Assembly (NCBI GenBank): GCA_048173955.1
Contig: DBEYOB010000209.1
Location: 1 to 24,164 of the forward strand
Direction of reading: 5' to 3'
DNA length: 24,164 nt
Origin: CAZUFB01 sp048173955
GTDB taxonomy: Bacteria; Actinomycetota; Coriobacteriia; Coriobacteriales; UMGS124
Position numbers and translations under genes: made by a program. Below are positions 1 through 8,034 of this stretch, one piece after another. How positions within the stretch are numbered: position 1 is the stretch's first letter; the number at the start of each line of letters is the position of its first letter. The notes below the pieces were generated by a model, which saw nothing but the letters and a program-made list of their open reading frames with translations, did not search any database and was not told the DNA's origin.

Positions 1-1273
1 CCCCTGCAGCGACCGTCCTCGGGGCGGCCCCGCCGCCCGAGGCGACCGCCTCGGGCGTATGCGCCCTGCGGGTGCGCACGAAATACCATCCGGGGTTGAA
101 CCCGACCATCATGACGAGCAGCACCGCGGTGCCCAGCGCCACCGCGACGGCGCCCTCGAGCGCATCCCCCTGCAGGTTCTTGACGGCGAGCAGCGCAGAA
201 CCGCCGCCCACCAGGATGCCGAGCCCCTGCGCCGCCGCCATGCCGACGAACGCGACCTCGGGCCGGCCCCCGGTGCGCCGAAGATACTTGAGCAGCGCGA
301 TCCACAGCGACATCTGCATGCCAAACATGCCCGCATGGATGATGGCGTACGAGACAAGCTTGCTCTCGAACGACCCGTTCCCCACGAGCAGCACCCCCAC
401 GTTCGCCACGACGAACGGCAGCAGCCAGCGGTACGACATCGACATGTTCACATACCGCATCACGCGTATCAGCACCACGAACATCGCCGCCGCGACCACG
501 AACCCTATGGTGAACGCGAAGAAGTAGCGGTCGTAGCGCCCGTAGGCGCCGATGGGGGCGTCGACCACGCGGAAGAACGCCACCAGGAACCATTCGGCCG
601 CCATGAGGACGAGCGTCGCGCGCAGCTCGCGCATCTCGGGGAACGGCCGGCCCTCGCGCGACTCGACGGTCGGCCGGTGCAGCCCCACCCAGCGCGAGTC
701 GGGGTCGGCGGCGCGCTCGCGGAAGGCGAACCAGGCCGAAAGCGGGGGCAGGACGCACGCGACGGCGAGGTTGACCACCCCGTACAGCTTGATGGGGAGC
801 GTCAGCGCGTACAGGGCGAACGACACGGTGAAGCACGCCACGACGTCGAACTCGATGCGCGCCTCGTTGCAGCGAATCAGGCGCATGCCCCAGATGGCCG
901 TGAACAGCGCGATGGCGATGCCGTCGAGCAGGCCGGCCACGGCGAACAGGACCCAGTACGTCTCGATGACGGCGTAGCTCATCCACAGCGCGACGTTGCC
1001 CGCGACGGCGCACACCGTCGCCGCCGTCCCCCACTGCCTGGTGATCCTCAGGGGCCGGCCCCGCAGCGCGTTCCGCCTGACGAGGGCCAAGACGACGGCG
1101 GCCGACACCAGCGTCCCCAGACCGGAGACGATCCATATGTACTCGAGGTTGTAGGGGACGAACGAGCCGATGGCCATGGCGCAGCCGTACAGGGCGATGT
1201 AGTCCCACGCAAGGAAGAGCGCGAAACCGATGTTCTGACGCCAAAGCTCCGCAAGCTTTGCTGCAGCGCCCAT
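1..1273 (-). CDS. Polytopic membrane protein, probable LuxR-type sensor-regulator (3' end cut off by the window)
   Basis: An uninterrupted reading frame of 424 codons runs leftward off the window edge, so the C-terminus is missing. It starts MGAAAKLAELWRQ, with a GGGGAG Shine-Dalgarno about 10 nt upstream of the ATG at 1273. The protein is almost entirely hydrophobic helices separated by short charged loops, with about ten to twelve likely membrane segments. The visible end is a cytoplasm-like linker after FNPGWYFVRTRR. This architecture and the divergent position next to a molybdoenzyme operon match the large coriobacterial family with twelve membrane helices and a C-terminal LuxR helix-turn-helix, of which an intact example lies at 17805-19442. 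The DNA-binding domain would lie beyond base 1 and is not seen, so the regulator call is inference. A plain transporter-like protein is the alternative. It probably controls the reductase operon starting at 1671. Confidence 0.7.
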   Translation of the reverse strand, partial: MGAAAKLAELWRQNIGFALFLAWDYIALYGCAMAIGSFVPYNLEYIWIVSGLGTLVSAAVVLALVRRNALRGRPLRITRQWGTAATVCAVAGNVALWMSYAVIETYWVLFAVAGLLDGIAIALFTAIWGMRLIRCNEARIEFDVVACFTVSFALYALTLPIKLYGVVNLAVACVLPPLSAWFAFRERAADPDSRWVGLHRPTVESREGRPFPEMRELRATLVLMAAEWFLVAFFRVVDAPIGAYGRYDRYFFAFTIGFVVAAAMFVVLIRVMRYVNMSMSYRWLLPFVVANVGVLLVGNGSFESKLVSYAIIHAGMFGMQMSLWIALLKYLRRTGGRPEVAFVGMAAAQGLGILVGGGSALLAVKNLQGDALEGAVAVALGTAVLLVMMVGFNPGWYFVRTRRAHTPEAVASGGGAAPRTVAAG

Positions 1274-1670
1274 ATGCCCGCGCTCCCCTTTCGCCGACCA
1301 AACGGTGCGGCCCGTCAAGCGGGCGGGCCCCAACGCGGCAACCATACCCGAAACGACCGCCGTAACTCCGTGGAAACATTATGTACCATCGCATGGGATA
1401 AAACCAGCTTTGCCTATTTTAACCTGGTAAAACGTAAGCAATAGCAACAACGTTGCGAGGCGTCTGACTCAGTGTCAAAGCCCGTTCTACCCACATTGTA
1501 TGGATGCCGGCGGCACGTTTCGAGTCCATAGTAGGCCTGTTCTACGCGCGCGCAAAGTTGGGGCACGCTCGGAGGCGCAGGCGTGCGCGGCGTCGGGGCC
1601 ATCGACGCGGCGCACGGTAAGGAGAAAGGTGTCCGCTCGGACACCGCGTTGTCTTGTCAAAGGAGGAGAG
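1274..1670. promoter_or_regulatory. Divergent intergenic control region with repeats
   Basis: This 397-bp gap separates the leftward membrane regulator from the rightward selenoenzyme operon and must hold both promoters. It contains an AT-richer patch at about 1370-1445 that stands out from the GC-rich surroundings, including the near-palindrome TTTTAACCTGGTAAAA. It also holds a small inverted repeat GCAAC-AAC-GTTGC (1444-1456) and a direct repeat GCCCGTTCTAC (1480-1490) / GCCTGTTCTAC (1535-1545), with starts 55 bp apart. The repeats could be regulator sites. No convincing -35/-10 pair could be chosen by eye. Confidence 0.4.
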
Positions 1671-4600
1671 ATGGAGTCTATCCGCATGGACCGGAGGACC
1701 TTTGTCGGCGCAATGGCCGCCGCAGGGGCGCTCTCGGTCGCCGGAACCGGGCTCATCGGGCGCGCCTCGACCGCGCTGGCCGATGACGCCGAGTTCCCCG
1801 CACCAACCGTCGGCCAGCCCGTTGAGGCCAAGGTCGACCCCGTCACCGGTGAGCTCACCATCAACGAGGACGTCGTCGTCCGCTACAGCACCTGCCTGGG
1901 ATGCTACTGCGACTGCGGCAACCGTGTGAAGATCGACCGCGAGACCGGTCGCGTTCTGTCGGTGGGCGGCAACCCCTACCATGTCAACAGCTGCTATCCG
2001 TGCCTGCCGTTCGAGACGCCGCTCGAGGACGCCTACCGCTCCATGAGCTACGCCAACGGCTACGGCAACGCGACGCACGGCACGATCTGCGCCCGCGGCC
2101 AGGGCACCTGGGACATGTACAACCAGCCCGACCGCATCACCATGCCCCTCAAGCGCGCCGGCAAGCGCGGCGAGGGCAAGTGGAAGCCGATCAGCTGGGA
2201 TCAGCTCATCACCGAGGTCGTCGAGGGCGGCAAGCTCTTCGAGGAGCTCGGCGAAGACCAGGAGATCGAGGGCCTGCGCGCCATCCACGACACCGAGACG
2301 CCCATCGATCCCGAGCGTCCCGACCTGGGCCCCATCTCGAACCAGATGCTCCGTCTGGGCAGCCGCGCCGACGGCCGCGCCGTGATGGGCAGCCGCTTCG
2401 CGACCGCCTACGGCACGATCAACAACGTCGGCCACGGCTCCACTTGAGGCTGTGCCCAGTGGGCTGGTGGCAGCCTATCGAAGCTCGGCGGCAACGGTTC
2501 TATTTCCGATGTCGATTTCTGTGAGTACATCCTCTGGATGGGCGAGTTCCCCGGAGCGACCGGCAACAGCTTCCAGGGTATCGCCAAGCGTACCGCCACT
2601 CGCCTCGAGAACGGCGAGTGCAAGATGGACGTCCTCGACCCCGCTCTGGGCAACGGCAACGTGACGCCCACGATGCAGGGCATCAACTGGGTGCCCATCA
2701 AGGCGGCTACGAACAACGCGTTCTCCTGCGCCGCAATTCAGTGGATCGTCGACAACAAGGCGTACAACGAGGAGTTCGTCTCCTGCCCGAACCCCCAGCT
2801 CTCCTGGGATCGCGGCTACGCCTCGTACTCCGACGCCACGATGCTCGTCATCATGGACGAGGAAAACCCCAACTACCGCAAGTTCATGACCCCCGAGGAC
2901 GCGGGCCTCACCTCGCCCGAGATGCCCGAGGGCCCCGTCGCCTCGTGCAAGCCGCGCATGGTCATCGACGCGGCGACCAACGAGCCGGCCATCAACACCG
3001 ACGTCGAGACGGGTGTGCTCGAGTTCGACGGCGAGGTCAACGGCGTCCACGTGCGCACCGCCTGGTCGCTCATGCTCGAGAACGTCTACGAGAAGACGCC
3101 CGAGGAGCTCTCCGAGATCTGCGGCGTGCCGGTCGACGAGATCAACCGCATCGCCCAGGAGTTCACCTCCCACGGCACCAAGGCGTCCGCGCGCCTCATG
3201 GGCGGTTCGGGCAACCAGAACGGCATGGAGTCCGTCTACGCCTACCGTACCCTCAACTGGCTCGTGGGCTCCGACGGCATGATCGGCGGCGCCGGCCCCT
3301 CGAACCTGGGCGCCACGACCACCGGCAACGGCGCGCGCTACAACCTGAGCCTTCAGGGCGCGCCCGAGACCAAGGGCATGCACATCGGCCGCATGGGCAA
3401 GAAGTGGGAAGAGACCGACGAGTACAAGAACCGCGTCGCCGCCGGCGAGGAGAACCCCACGCCGATGCTGCCCTACTTCCCCAACCCGAGCGCCTCTGAC
3501 AACCAGACGCTCTGGTCGATCGTGAACCAGTACCCCTACCAGGCCAAGATCATCATGGGCTGGATGAAGAGCACGCTGACGCAGTGCCCCGGCGCCATGC
3601 GCGACGAGATCATCGAGAAGCTGTGCGACCCGGCCGTCGTGCCGCTCGTCATCTCGTGTGACGTCGTCATGGGCGAGGACACGCAGTACGCCGACTACAT
3701 CGTGCCCGACACCAACCCCTACGAGAGCTTCGGCACCCTCAACATGGAGGGCTGGGTCGGCTACGGCGACACCGTCCGCTGGCCGATGAAGACCCCGGGC
3801 ACCATCCAGCTCGACGACGGCCGCTACGCCAGCTGGGAGGCGTTCATCGTCGACTGCGCCAAGGCGCTCGAGCTCCCGGGCTTCGGCGACGGCGCGCTTG
3901 CCGACGCCGAGGGCAACGCCTACCCGTTCAACGACGCGTGCGACTTCTTCGTCAAGGCGTTCGCCAACCTCGCCTACGACGGCGAGCCGGTCGAGGACAT
4001 CACCGAGGACGAGATCCACATGCAGGCGCTCGACACCCTGCCCGAGGCCTGGAAGGCCGCGGTCAAGGAGGAGGAGTGGCCCAAGGTCCTCAAGGTCATG
4101 TCGCGCGGCACGCGCTTCCACCCGGTCGACGAGGTCTACGGCGACGGCACGCGCAACCTCCAGGTGAACAACATCCAGGAGGCCATGTTCTGGAGCGAGA
4201 CCAAGGCCACGTACAAGAACCCCTACACGGGCGAGTACACGCACGGCGGCCTGCGCTACACCCCCGAGTCGTTCGCGGACGGCACGCCGATGGCCGACGT
4301 GTACAGCACCGAGGAGTTCCCGTTCGGCGCCACCACGTACAAGCCGCGCTTCCGCTCCATCTCGATGCAGTCGAACAGCCCGATCATGCGTCAGATGGGC
4401 GCCCACAACTACATCGAGATCAACATCGACGACGCCGCCGAGCTCGGCATCGCCGACGGCGACCAGGTGCGCGTGACCAACCCCACCGGCGACGTCATGG
4501 AGGGTCCCGCCATGGTGCGCGCCGGCGTGGCCAAGGGCAACATCGCCATCTCGGGCGGCTACCACCGCAAGGGCTGGGGCGCCTCCGACGTCGAGATCGA

Positions 4601-4760
4601 CGGCGAGGTCACCCCGGGCAACCCGGAGATCGGTGCCGGCACCATCTTGATGACCATGCTCGATCCCACGGTCGGCGAGGGTGTCATCTACCCGCTCTCC
4701 GACAACCATGCCGGCACCCCCGCGCGCACGGGCGGCATGTACAAGATCGAGAAGGCATAA
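1671..4760 (+). CDS. Selenocysteine-containing TtrA-like molybdopterin oxidoreductase, catalytic subunit (TGA at 2445-2447 read as Sec)
   Basis: This is one 1,029-residue protein if the in-frame TGA at codon 259 is decoded as selenocysteine; the frame is open and family-like on both sides. It starts at ATG 1671 after AAAGGAGGAGAG. A Tat signal follows (DRRTFVGAM, likely cleavage after ALA). The [4Fe-4S] ligands are C75-x2-C78-x3-C82 and C140. Next come the RITMPLKRAGKRGEGKW and GLRAIHDTETPIDP blocks typical of the TtrA/ArrA clade, then NNVGHGST-U-GCAQ, where the family places its molybdenum-ligating Cys, then the C-terminal cofactor-binding domain (MQSNSPIMRQMG onward). The length matches TtrA, about 1,000 residues. 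Family members reduce oxyanions such as tetrathionate, arsenate or selenate outside the membrane; the substrate here is unknown. It forms an operon with the ferredoxin subunit 12 nt downstream. Automated calling would split it into 1671-2447 and 2538-4760. Sec decoding genes (selA, selB, selC, selD) are not in the window. Confidence 0.9.
2445..2478 (+). promoter_or_regulatory. UGA(Sec) codon plus candidate bacterial SECIS hairpin
   Basis: Directly after the TGA, bases 2462-2466 (GGCTG) pair perfectly with 2471-2475 (CAGCC) around the loop GTGG. The stem can be lengthened to 2459-2478 with one further A-U and two G-U pairs. The loop begins 19 nt after the TGA and opens with GU. This fits what is known of bacterial SECIS elements, which lie inside the coding region just past the UGA and present an apical G/U to SelB. 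An alternative fold (GCCC 2454-2457 with GGGC 2461-2464) competes. The fold was judged by eye. Confidence 0.7.
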
Positions 4761-4772
4761 GGAGGTTCAGCC

Positions 4773-5492
4773 ATGCGTCTGGGTATGCTCATTGACCTTG
4801 CGCGGTGCATCGGCTGCAACGCCTGCGCCGTCGCCTGCAAGATGGAGAACGAGACTCCGACCGGGAAGTTCAACACCTGGATCGAGAGCTGGGACGTCAA
4901 GGACGAGAACGGCTACATCCGTCGCGCCAACGTCCCCAAGCAGTGCAACCACTGCGACAACCCCGCGTGCGTCGAGGTGTGCCCCACCGAGGCGAGCTAC
5001 ATCGCCGAGGACGGCACGGTGCAGGTCGACTTCGAGAAGTGCATCGGGTGCCAGGCCTGCATCGCGGCCTGCCCCTACCAGGTGCGCTGGCTCGACGAGG
5101 AGTCGAACACCGTGCACAAGTGCACCTTCTGCCACCACCGCACCACGAACGGCATGCTTCCCGCCTGCGTGATGATGTGCGTGGCCGGCGCCCGCATGTT
5201 CGGCGACCTCGACGACCCCGAGTCGGACATCAGCAAGCGGATGGCCGAGGTGGAGACCGAGGTGCTCATGCCCGAGACCGAGATGGGTCCCGCCATCTAC
5301 TACATCGGCCTCGACAAGACCCTCGGCATGGAGCGCGTCTCCGCCGTGCACCAGGGCGGCAACGTCAAGACGCCGTTCGGCACCGACGCCGTGGCGACCG
5401 ACGAGGCCGCTGCCGAGCCGGCTGAGGAGGCTGCTGCCGAGACGACCGACGAGGCCGTCGAGGAGCCGGCCGAGGAGACCGCCGAGGCGTAA
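4773..5492 (+). CDS. Four-[4Fe-4S] ferredoxin-type electron-transfer subunit (TtrB/PsrB/DmsB family)
   Basis: This 239-residue protein starts MRLGMLIDLARCIGCNAC. Its Shine-Dalgarno AAGGAGG (4759-4765) overlaps the stop codon of the catalytic gene, which implies tight translational coupling. Four cysteine groups are visible: CIGCNACAVAC, CNHCDNPACVEVCP, CIGCQACIAACP and CTFCHHRTTNGMLPAC, followed by CVAGA. This is the family pattern for four cubanes that wire the molybdenum site to an electron donor. There is no signal peptide, so it should be exported folded, bound to the Tat-tagged catalytic subunit. The last ~35 residues are an Ala/Glu/Thr-rich tail with PAEE-type repeats that is not part of the family core. 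No NrfD/TtrC membrane anchor follows; a strong terminator does. Confidence 0.95.
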   Translation: MRLGMLIDLARCIGCNACAVACKMENETPTGKFNTWIESWDVKDENGYIRRANVPKQCNHCDNPACVEVCPTEASYIAEDGTVQVDFEKCIGCQACIAACPYQVRWLDEESNTVHKCTFCHHRTTNGMLPACVMMCVAGARMFGDLDDPESDISKRMAEVETEVLMPETEMGPAIYYIGLDKTLGMERVSAVHQGGNVKTPFGTDAVATDEAAAEPAEEAAAETTDEAVEEPAEETAEA

Positions 5493-5536
5493 GAGCCTCG
5501 GGTTCCGACGCCAGGCGTCCGACAGCGTTTGTTCGG

Positions 5537-5579
5537 AAGGGGCGCCCCCGCGCGATTCGCAGGCGGGGGCGCCCCTTTT
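5537..5579 (+). terminator. Rho-independent terminator of the reductase operon
   Basis: AAGGGGCGCCCCCGC (5537-5551) pairs with GCGGGGGCGCCCC (5563-5575), followed by TTTT. The hairpin lies 45 nt after the ferredoxin-subunit stop. It closes the operon as a two-gene unit. Confidence 0.92.
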
Positions 5580-5809
5580 GCATGCGAAGGGGACGTGCGG
5601 CCAGCGGATGCCGCCGCGCGCGGCCGCGCTGTTCGCGACCACAGGGCCATCGTTCGCTCCCCGTCCGCCGTCGCCGCACCGTTCGCAGCTACCATGGAGA
5701 ACGGCGGCGAACCTGCCCGCGGCACGCCGATCTGCTCCTCGCCGCGACGCCAACGCGCTCAGCCGGCCGCCGCTCAGACCACCCGTCGTCCGCACAAGGA
5801 GGGTGCACC
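5580..5809 (+). other. Leader region of the secreted-protein gene
   Basis: Together with the preceding terminator this makes up the 317-bp gap after the ferredoxin subunit. It holds no gene I can support; the ORFs crossing it are low-complexity. The only clear signal is the ribosome-binding site AAGGAGGG (5796-5803) for the gene at 5810. No promoter stands out. Confidence 0.4.
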
Positions 5810-7048
5810 ATGAACACCGCCGAACGCACGCTCGCCTATGCCGGGCTGGGCGCCGCCCTCTCGATCGCGCTCCTCGCAGCACCCCTCGCAACGCCCGGCA
5901 CCGCCTATGCGGACGAGGCTGCTTCCGACACGGCTGCGGCGACCGTCGAGGCTTCTGGCGACGCCGTGGAGCCCACCCTCGTCATCGGGCGCGAAGGGGC
6001 GACGGTCGAGGTCCCCTGCGCGTCCGAGGCGGACCCCGAGGCCCTCGTCGCGGCGCTCGCCGAGGAGACCGGCTGGAACCTCGCGCTCGCCACAGGCATC
6101 GAGGTCGACGAGACCGGGCAGGGCGTGACCATCCCCCTCGCGGAGGACAGCGTCGTCTACACGGGCAGCACGGAGGGCATTGACGCCGCCTATGCGGGCA
6201 AGGACCGCGCGGACCTCGTCTACACGGTGCTCAACAGCATCGCCGAGACGATTTGGGGCAACACGCCCTACGCCACCGTACGCTTCTGCGCACCCGACGG
6301 CGGCCCCATCGAGATCGAAGAGGACGGCTTCTCGTTCTACCTGTCCAACTACTGCAGCTGGTACGAGAGCAACATCGTGGCGACCAACGAGCCCCTGCCG
6401 GACGATTCGCTCGGGACGTACTGGCCCATGCCCATCGGCCCCGCCATCGCCGGCTGGCCGACCCTGAGCGTCGTCTTCATGCGCGATGGCGTCGAACCCG
6501 GCGAGGGGACCATCGCGATCGTGGACTCCGAGGGAGCCGTGGTCGAGGAGATCGACGTGGCCGATTCCGAGCGCGTCTTCGCCTTCGACATGACCGAGGA
6601 GACCCTCGGCTCCTTCAACCTCAAGGACGGCACGTTCATGACCGTGCTGCTGAACGAGCCGCTCAAGCCCAACGAGACCTACGGCGTGCGCTTCGCCACG
6701 GGCACCTTCGTCTCCGGCGACCTGACCACGACGACGGACATGACCGAGGACATGTGGTGGATCGAGACCTACGGCTTCGGCATGGGCGAGACGAGCAACG
6801 CCGACGGGCGCGCCGTTGTCGGCGAGCCGTACACCGAGGAGTATCTGCTCGACGACAATGTCGAGAAGGTCGTCATCACCCCCTCCGACCCCGACGTCTG
6901 CGAGGTTTCGACAACCGAGCTGACCGAAAGCGGCACGGTGACCTACACGCCGCTGAAGGCGGGCAAGTCAAACTGCCTCATCTCGTTCTACCTGACTGAT
7001 GGAACCATCTACCAGATCGCCAGCGACTACGTGATCGACGAGGCGTAA
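5810..7048 (+). CDS. Secreted protein of unknown function, possible GerMN-like N-terminal and Ig-like C-terminal regions
   Basis: This is a 412-residue protein. The start is the ATG at 5810 after AAGGAGGG. A Sec signal peptide is clear (LAYAGLGAALSIALLAAP, likely cleavage after AYA). Residues ~55-165 contain a helix/strand pattern ending VYTVLNSIAETIWGN that loosely resembles GerMN domains of cell-surface proteins; this is a weak impression. The middle has the acidic, Trp/Tyr-rich, Ca-binding-like character of an extracellular domain (EDMWWIETYGFGMGE). The last ~75 residues (VEKVVITPSDPDVCEVSTT onward) look like a bacterial Ig-like beta-sandwich with two cysteines. There is no lipobox and no LPxTG motif, so it is probably released or loosely bound. 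It stands alone, after the reductase operon's terminator. No function can be assigned. Confidence 0.8.
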   Translation: MNTAERTLAYAGLGAALSIALLAAPLATPGTAYADEAASDTAAATVEASGDAVEPTLVIGREGATVEVPCASEADPEALVAALAEETGWNLALATGIEVDETGQGVTIPLAEDSVVYTGSTEGIDAAYAGKDRADLVYTVLNSIAETIWGNTPYATVRFCAPDGGPIEIEEDGFSFYLSNYCSWYESNIVATNEPLPDDSLGTYWPMPIGPAIAGWPTLSVVFMRDGVEPGEGTIAIVDSEGAVVEEIDVADSERVFAFDMTEETLGSFNLKDGTFMTVLLNEPLKPNETYGVRFATGTFVSGDLTTTTDMTEDMWWIETYGFGMGETSNADGRAVVGEPYTEEYLLDDNVEKVVITPSDPDVCEVSTTELTESGTVTYTPLKAGKSNCLISFYLTDGTIYQIASDYVIDEA

Positions 7049-7090
7049 CGGCAAGGCGGCATGACAGGCAAGGCGGCATAGCAGGCGAAA

Positions 7091-7140
7091 CGCGCCGGCC
7101 GACCCGCCGGGCAGAGAAATCGCGCGGGTCGGCCGGCGCG
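7091..7140 (+). terminator. 17-bp perfect GC-rich inverted repeat, possible transcription terminator
   Basis: Bases 7091-7107 are exactly complementary to 7124-7140, with a 16-nt loop, 43 nt after the stop of the secreted-protein gene. There is no T-run after the stem, so it may act as a non-canonical terminator or an mRNA 3' stabiliser. Purine-rich imperfect 18-bp repeats (GCGCGGGCTGGA type) follow to about 7210. Confidence 0.5.
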
Positions 7141-7251
7141 CGAGCCGGGAGGGCGCGGGCTGGAGGGGGTGCGCGGGCTGGAAGGGCATGCGGACCGGAG
7201 GGCGAAGGGCGCCGGTCAAATAACATGCGAATGCGTTAATTTGAAAAAGTG

Positions 7252-7406
7252 CTGGTCGTTTTGCCACCGAGTGCATGTGCCGAGAGAGCATCCGCCTGCC
7301 TTGCAAATGAGTGTCAGCTCGTCTACCTGCGGCTTTTCGACAGGCGCACCCCGTTCGGACGCTTAGGACGCCCTGTGGAGCATACACTCGGTGGCAGTTT
7401 GACCAG
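7252..7406. repeat. 26-bp imperfect inverted repeat pair with an extra half-copy
   Basis: Bases 7252-7277 (CTGGTC..TGCCACCGAGTGCATG) match the reverse complement of 7381-7406 at 21 of 26 positions. The mismatches cluster at four central bases plus one. The core GCATACACTCGG of the right arm recurs in direct orientation at 7421-7432. The arrangement resembles the ends of a small mobile element or a multi-site operator. Confidence 0.5.
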
Positions 7407-7490
7407 GGTTGTGCACGTTCGCATACACTCGGCACGCAATTGGCCATGCAAAACGGGGGCCGGCGAACTTCAACCGGTCCCCGCATCACA

Positions 7491-7558
7491 TGCACGTACA
7501 TCTTTGGAGGGGTTCTGCCCCTCCGTTCGCGAACCTCAAAGCGACAAACCTACGTGCA
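7491..7558. repeat. Nested stem-loops, possible structured RNA
   Basis: The outer stem TGCACGTA (7491-7498) / TACGTGCA (7551-7558) is a perfect 8 bp. Inside it GGAGGGG (7506-7512) pairs with CCCCTCC (7518-7524) over loop TTCTG. This is followed immediately by the palindrome GTTCGCGAAC (7525-7534). Three ordered palindromes in 68 bases suggest a structured transcript, but nothing shows that it is transcribed. Confidence 0.35.
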
Positions 7559-8034
7559 ACTGTCTATTACTTTGGACTCAGCTCCTGTCTGGAACCCGCT
7601 CTCAAGTTCTCGTCGTTGCGTTCAATGGCTGACGGGCGATGCGTCTCTGCGTTGCCCAATGCCGCGCGGCGAACAAATAAAGCCGCTCACATGCAAACAA
7701 ACGAACCTATGAGATGCGTAACGTGGAAAATCTGCCGCCATCTACCGAGCCGAAGACCGCCGGAAGATGGCGGCTGTCCTGCCGGGCTCAGTGCCTTCGC
7801 CGCTGGCGAGCTGTGAACCGGTCATGGGAACCACCCCTTTCGACGAATCGCGGGATAGGGCCAACGCAGAAAGCTTAAAACTGACTATCTGTCAAGTGCT
7901 TTCTGTGTACTCATACTATACCCATATTGAGCGCGATATACAAGCGGCCGCGGCAACTTTTCTCGCCGGGGCAGATTCTCCTCGAGACAGATCCCCTCGA
8001 TCGCGCGCTCGTGTGGGGCATGCGAGATACGCCC

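Larger units (their letters stand above)
7141..8034. other. Gene-free region with several nested inverted repeats
   Basis: This is the left part of a 1.38-kb stretch (7049-8428) without a credible gene. Its codon-position GC bias is absent and it is richer in A/T than its neighbours. ORFs here have Cys/His/Arg-rich compositions typical of chance translation. It holds hairpin 7455-7463/7474-7482 (9 bp including one G-U), nested stems at 7491-7558, and a 10-bp perfect hairpin GCCGCCATCT (7734-7743) / AGATGGCGGC (7765-7774). It could contain a small RNA, a long leader, or the decayed remains of a mobile element. No riboswitch core that I know was recognised. Confidence 0.45.

Noticed and set aside
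59..1444. 461-codon rightward ORF rich in His/Arg/Asp
   Set aside because: It is antisense to the membrane regulator; its composition is the mirror of a hydrophobic protein in high-GC DNA, with no domain logic.
2445..2447. Reading the TGA as a genuine stop, making 1671-2447 and 2538-4760 two truncated genes
   Set aside because: Both parts are in the same frame with open, family-like sequence between 2448 and 2537. The codon sits exactly at the metal-ligand residue, and a SECIS-like hairpin follows. A random nonsense mutation would not predict these together.
2475..4709. 744-codon leftward ORF
   Set aside because: It is antisense to the catalytic subunit; its Val/Asp/Gly/Leu/His-rich composition is typical of high-GC shadow frames.
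7409..7816. ORFs in the gene-free region (for example 135 codons)
   Set aside because: Cys/His/Arg-rich translation with no codon-position bias; the frame runs through several hairpins.
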